DNA of 6,507 nucleotides from Actinomycetes bacterium. Lineage in GTDB: Bacteria > Actinomycetota > Acidimicrobiia > Acidimicrobiales > Palsa-688. The notes beneath the pieces were generated by a model. It ran no database searches. It saw nothing but the letters and a program-made list of their open reading frames with translations, and was not told the origin of the DNA. Each line of letters starts with the position of its first letter. The first letter of the stretch is position 1. The stretch is taken from contig JAKAXN010000263.1 of the NCBI GenBank assembly GCA_021816565.1, positions 1 to 6,507 on the forward strand, read 5' to 3'. Shown in pieces: positions 5,137-6,507 of the stretch. The translations under genes and the position numbers were made by a program.

Positions 5137-6507
5137 AGGTGGGCGGCGCGCTGGTCGGGGTGGTGGTGGCCGGGGTGGTGGTCGAGGTGGACCCCCCGGC
5201 CCCGGAGACGGCCAGCTGGGCCGCCTGCTCGTCGTAGATGTAGGCCTGCTCGTTGTGCGCCTGGTACTGGCCCAGGTTGCCGGCCGCCAGGGCGGCCTGG
5301 CCGGCCTTGAGCTCCGACACCGCGCTGTTGAGCAGCGACTGGACCGTGGCGCCCGCCGGCGGGGCCGGGACCGGACCGGTGGTCGGCGGGACGGTGGTGG
5401 TGGGCGCCGTGGTGGTCGGCGTGGTGGTCCCAGTCCCGGTGCCGGTGCCGGTGGAGCCGGTGCCCAGGTTGGGGTTCACCAGCGGCCCGGCGTTGGCCGC
5501 CGCGGTGTTGCAGTAGGCGGTGAAGGGAGCCCCGATCTGGCACAGGGCCCCGTCCAGGGAAGCGTTCGAGCTGTGGTACGCCTGCCCGTTGTACACCACG
5601 ACCACGTCGCGCAATTCCGGGATGTGATTGGTCGACGACTCGACGTACACCGGCTCGACGTAGAGGAGGGTGTTGTCGATGGGCACGATGTCCACCTCGC
5701 CCAGCTCCACCTGCGACGACTGCTGGTTGTAGAACGTCAGCTCCGCGGAGATCTGCGGGTTGGACCGGATGGCGTTCGAGATGAGCCCCGGCCCGTCCAC
5801 CGTCTCGCCCGGTGGCAGCGGGAAGACCCGCAGCTGGCCGTAGGTACCCGGGTCCGACGAGGCGGTCATGAACGCCGTCAGGTTCTGGCTGGACCCGGTG
5901 GCCGATATGGGCACGAACGGGGTGATCAGCACGAAGTTGACCTGGGGCTGGGCCGTGCCGGGCAGGTTGGCCAGGATGTACTGGGGCTGCAACCGGGGCA
6001 CCTGCGGGGGCAGGATCTGCCCGTTGGCCCCTATGACGGTGGCGCCCAGTGGGCTGGTCGAGCTCAGCGCCCCGCTCCCCGGGTCCGGAGACACCGCCCA
6101 CGCCTGGGCCTGGCTGTAGAAGTCGCTGGCGTTGGTCAGGTGGTAGCGCCCGTACATGTTGGTCTGCACCTGGAAGATGTTCTCCGGGTAACGGAAGTGG
6201 GCCGTGATCCCCGGGTACAGCTTGTCGGCCTGGCTCACCGGCGTGAAGAGATCGGGGAAGGCCCGCTCGTACACCTTCAGGATGGGGTCGCCGGTACCCA
6301 TGTCGAAGAAGTGCATCGAGCCGTTGTAGGCGCTGATCACCACCTTCACCGAGTTGCGCACGTAGTTGAAGTTGGTGTTGAGCCCGCTGTTGGGCGGCAG
6401 CCCGTCCAGGTTGGCGTTCTGGGAGTACGGATAGTTGTCGCTGACCGTGTAGGCGTCGATGATCCAGTAGACCTGCCCGTTGAGGATCACCGCGTACGGG
6501 TCGGAGT
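5129..6507 (-). CDS. UPF0182-family membrane protein, C-terminal part (5' end beyond window)
   Basis: The frame is open to the right edge, so the start is missing; about 458 residues of the C-terminal part are visible. The window begins inside the conserved block DPYAVILNGQVYWIIDAYT, followed by SDNYPYSQ (coded at 6419-6442), a clear UPF0182/COG1615 signature. Complete members are about 900-1000 residues with an N-terminal multi-spanning membrane region and a large extracytoplasmic domain; only the latter is visible here and it has no membrane segments. Other family-like blocks include FFDMGTGDPILKVYERAFP, HFRYPENIFQVQTNMYGRYH and LLYVEPVYVES. The molecular function of the family is unknown. 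The extreme C-terminus has a Gly/Thr then Thr/Pro linker (coded at 5351-5464), an Ala/Gln-rich predicted helix beginning ATVQSLLNSAVSELKAGQ (about 5213-5350) and a second Thr/Pro/Ser tail of about 20 residues ending the protein. The GTG at 6490 is an internal valine codon, not a start. It converges on the AlkB-like gene. Confidence 0.92.
   Translation of the reverse strand, partial: SDPYAVILNGQVYWIIDAYTVSDNYPYSQNANLDGLPPNSGLNTNFNYVRNSVKVVISAYNGSMHFFDMGTGDPILKVYERAFPDLFTPVSQADKLYPGITAHFRYPENIFQVQTNMYGRYHLTNASDFYSQAQAWAVSPDPGSGALSSTSPLGATVIGANGQILPPQVPRLQPQYILANLPGTAQPQVNFVLITPFVPISATGSSQNLTAFMTASSDPGTYGQLRVFPLPPGETVDGPGLISNAIRSNPQISAELTFYNQQSSQVELGEVDIVPIDNTLLYVEPVYVESSTNHIPELRDVVVVYNGQAYHSSNASLDGALCQIGAPFTAYCNTAAANAGPLVNPNLGTGSTGTGTGTGTTTPTTTAPTTTVPPTTGPVPAPPAGATVQSLLNSAVSELKAGQAALAAGNLGQYQAHNEQAYIYDEQAAQLAVSGAGGSTSTTTPATTTPTSAPPTSG
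5351..5464 (-). repeat. Low-complexity Gly/Thr-Thr/Pro coding repeat with a 6-bp tandem unit
   Basis: This 38-codon segment of the UPF0182 gene encodes alternating Gly-Thr, then clusters of Thr and Pro (TTTPTTTAPTTTVPP). On the plus strand CCGGTG occurs three times in perfect tandem at 5436-5453, and GGTGGT-type triplet runs cover about 5394-5429. Such unit sizes (multiples of 3) allow in-frame length changes by slippage. The peptide is probably an extended extracytoplasmic linker and a plausible O-mannosylation target, which is an inference from composition. Confidence 0.6.

Noticed and set aside
5253..5516. A small plus-strand frame rich in Val/Pro repeats.
   Set aside because: It is the antisense reading of the Thr/Pro linker repeat in the UPF0182 gene.

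Overview
The window is very GC-rich (roughly 70-75% by eye) and tightly packed, with strong G/C bias at third codon positions, GTG as well as ATG starts, and no convincing Shine-Dalgarno sequences. The gene set (a UPF0182-family membrane protein, an SRPBCC-epimerase fusion, an AadA-like nucleotidyltransferase and an AlkB-type oxygenase) together with TANNNT-type -10 hexamers 6-7 nt from start codons points to a high-GC actinomycete. A deep lineage such as Acidimicrobiia is possible, but I cannot fix the class from sequence alone. There are no RNA genes, mobile elements, CRISPR arrays or integration scars, and no gap exceeds 45 bases.

Layout from left to right: (1) 21-1346 (+), an SRPBCC domain fused to a TIGR01777-type NAD(P)-dependent epimerase. 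(2) 1382-2386 (+), a fold-type III PLP enzyme of the D-threonine aldolase / D-serine dehydratase family. (3) 2429-3136 (-), an AadA-like nucleotidyltransferase, convergent with gene 2 across a 42-bp gap that is itself an inverted repeat. (4) 3173-4405 (+), an L-2-hydroxyglutarate oxidase (lhgO), divergent from gene 3 across only 36 bp. (5) 4424-5116 (+), an AlkB-family 2-oxoglutarate/Fe(II) oxygenase, 18 bp after lhgO. (6) 5129 to beyond the right edge (-), the C-terminal half of a UPF0182 protein, convergent with gene 5.

The most coherent functional theme is the lhgO-AlkB pair. LhgO oxidises L-2-hydroxyglutarate, a competitive inhibitor of 2-oxoglutarate-dependent oxygenases, to 2-oxoglutarate, their cosubstrate. 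The next gene encodes such an oxygenase, with a possible sliding-clamp-binding QxxLF peptide at its N-terminus. The other genes look like independent housekeeping or accessory metabolic genes.

The most notable non-coding pattern is that all five visible gene starts carry a -10-like hexamer (TAACTT, TAGCTT, CATACT, CAGGCT, TAGGCT) exactly 6-7 nt before the start codon, which is the expected arrangement for leaderless transcripts. I see no clear candidate for a wholly new multi-gene system; the findings are regulatory architecture and protein-level oddities.
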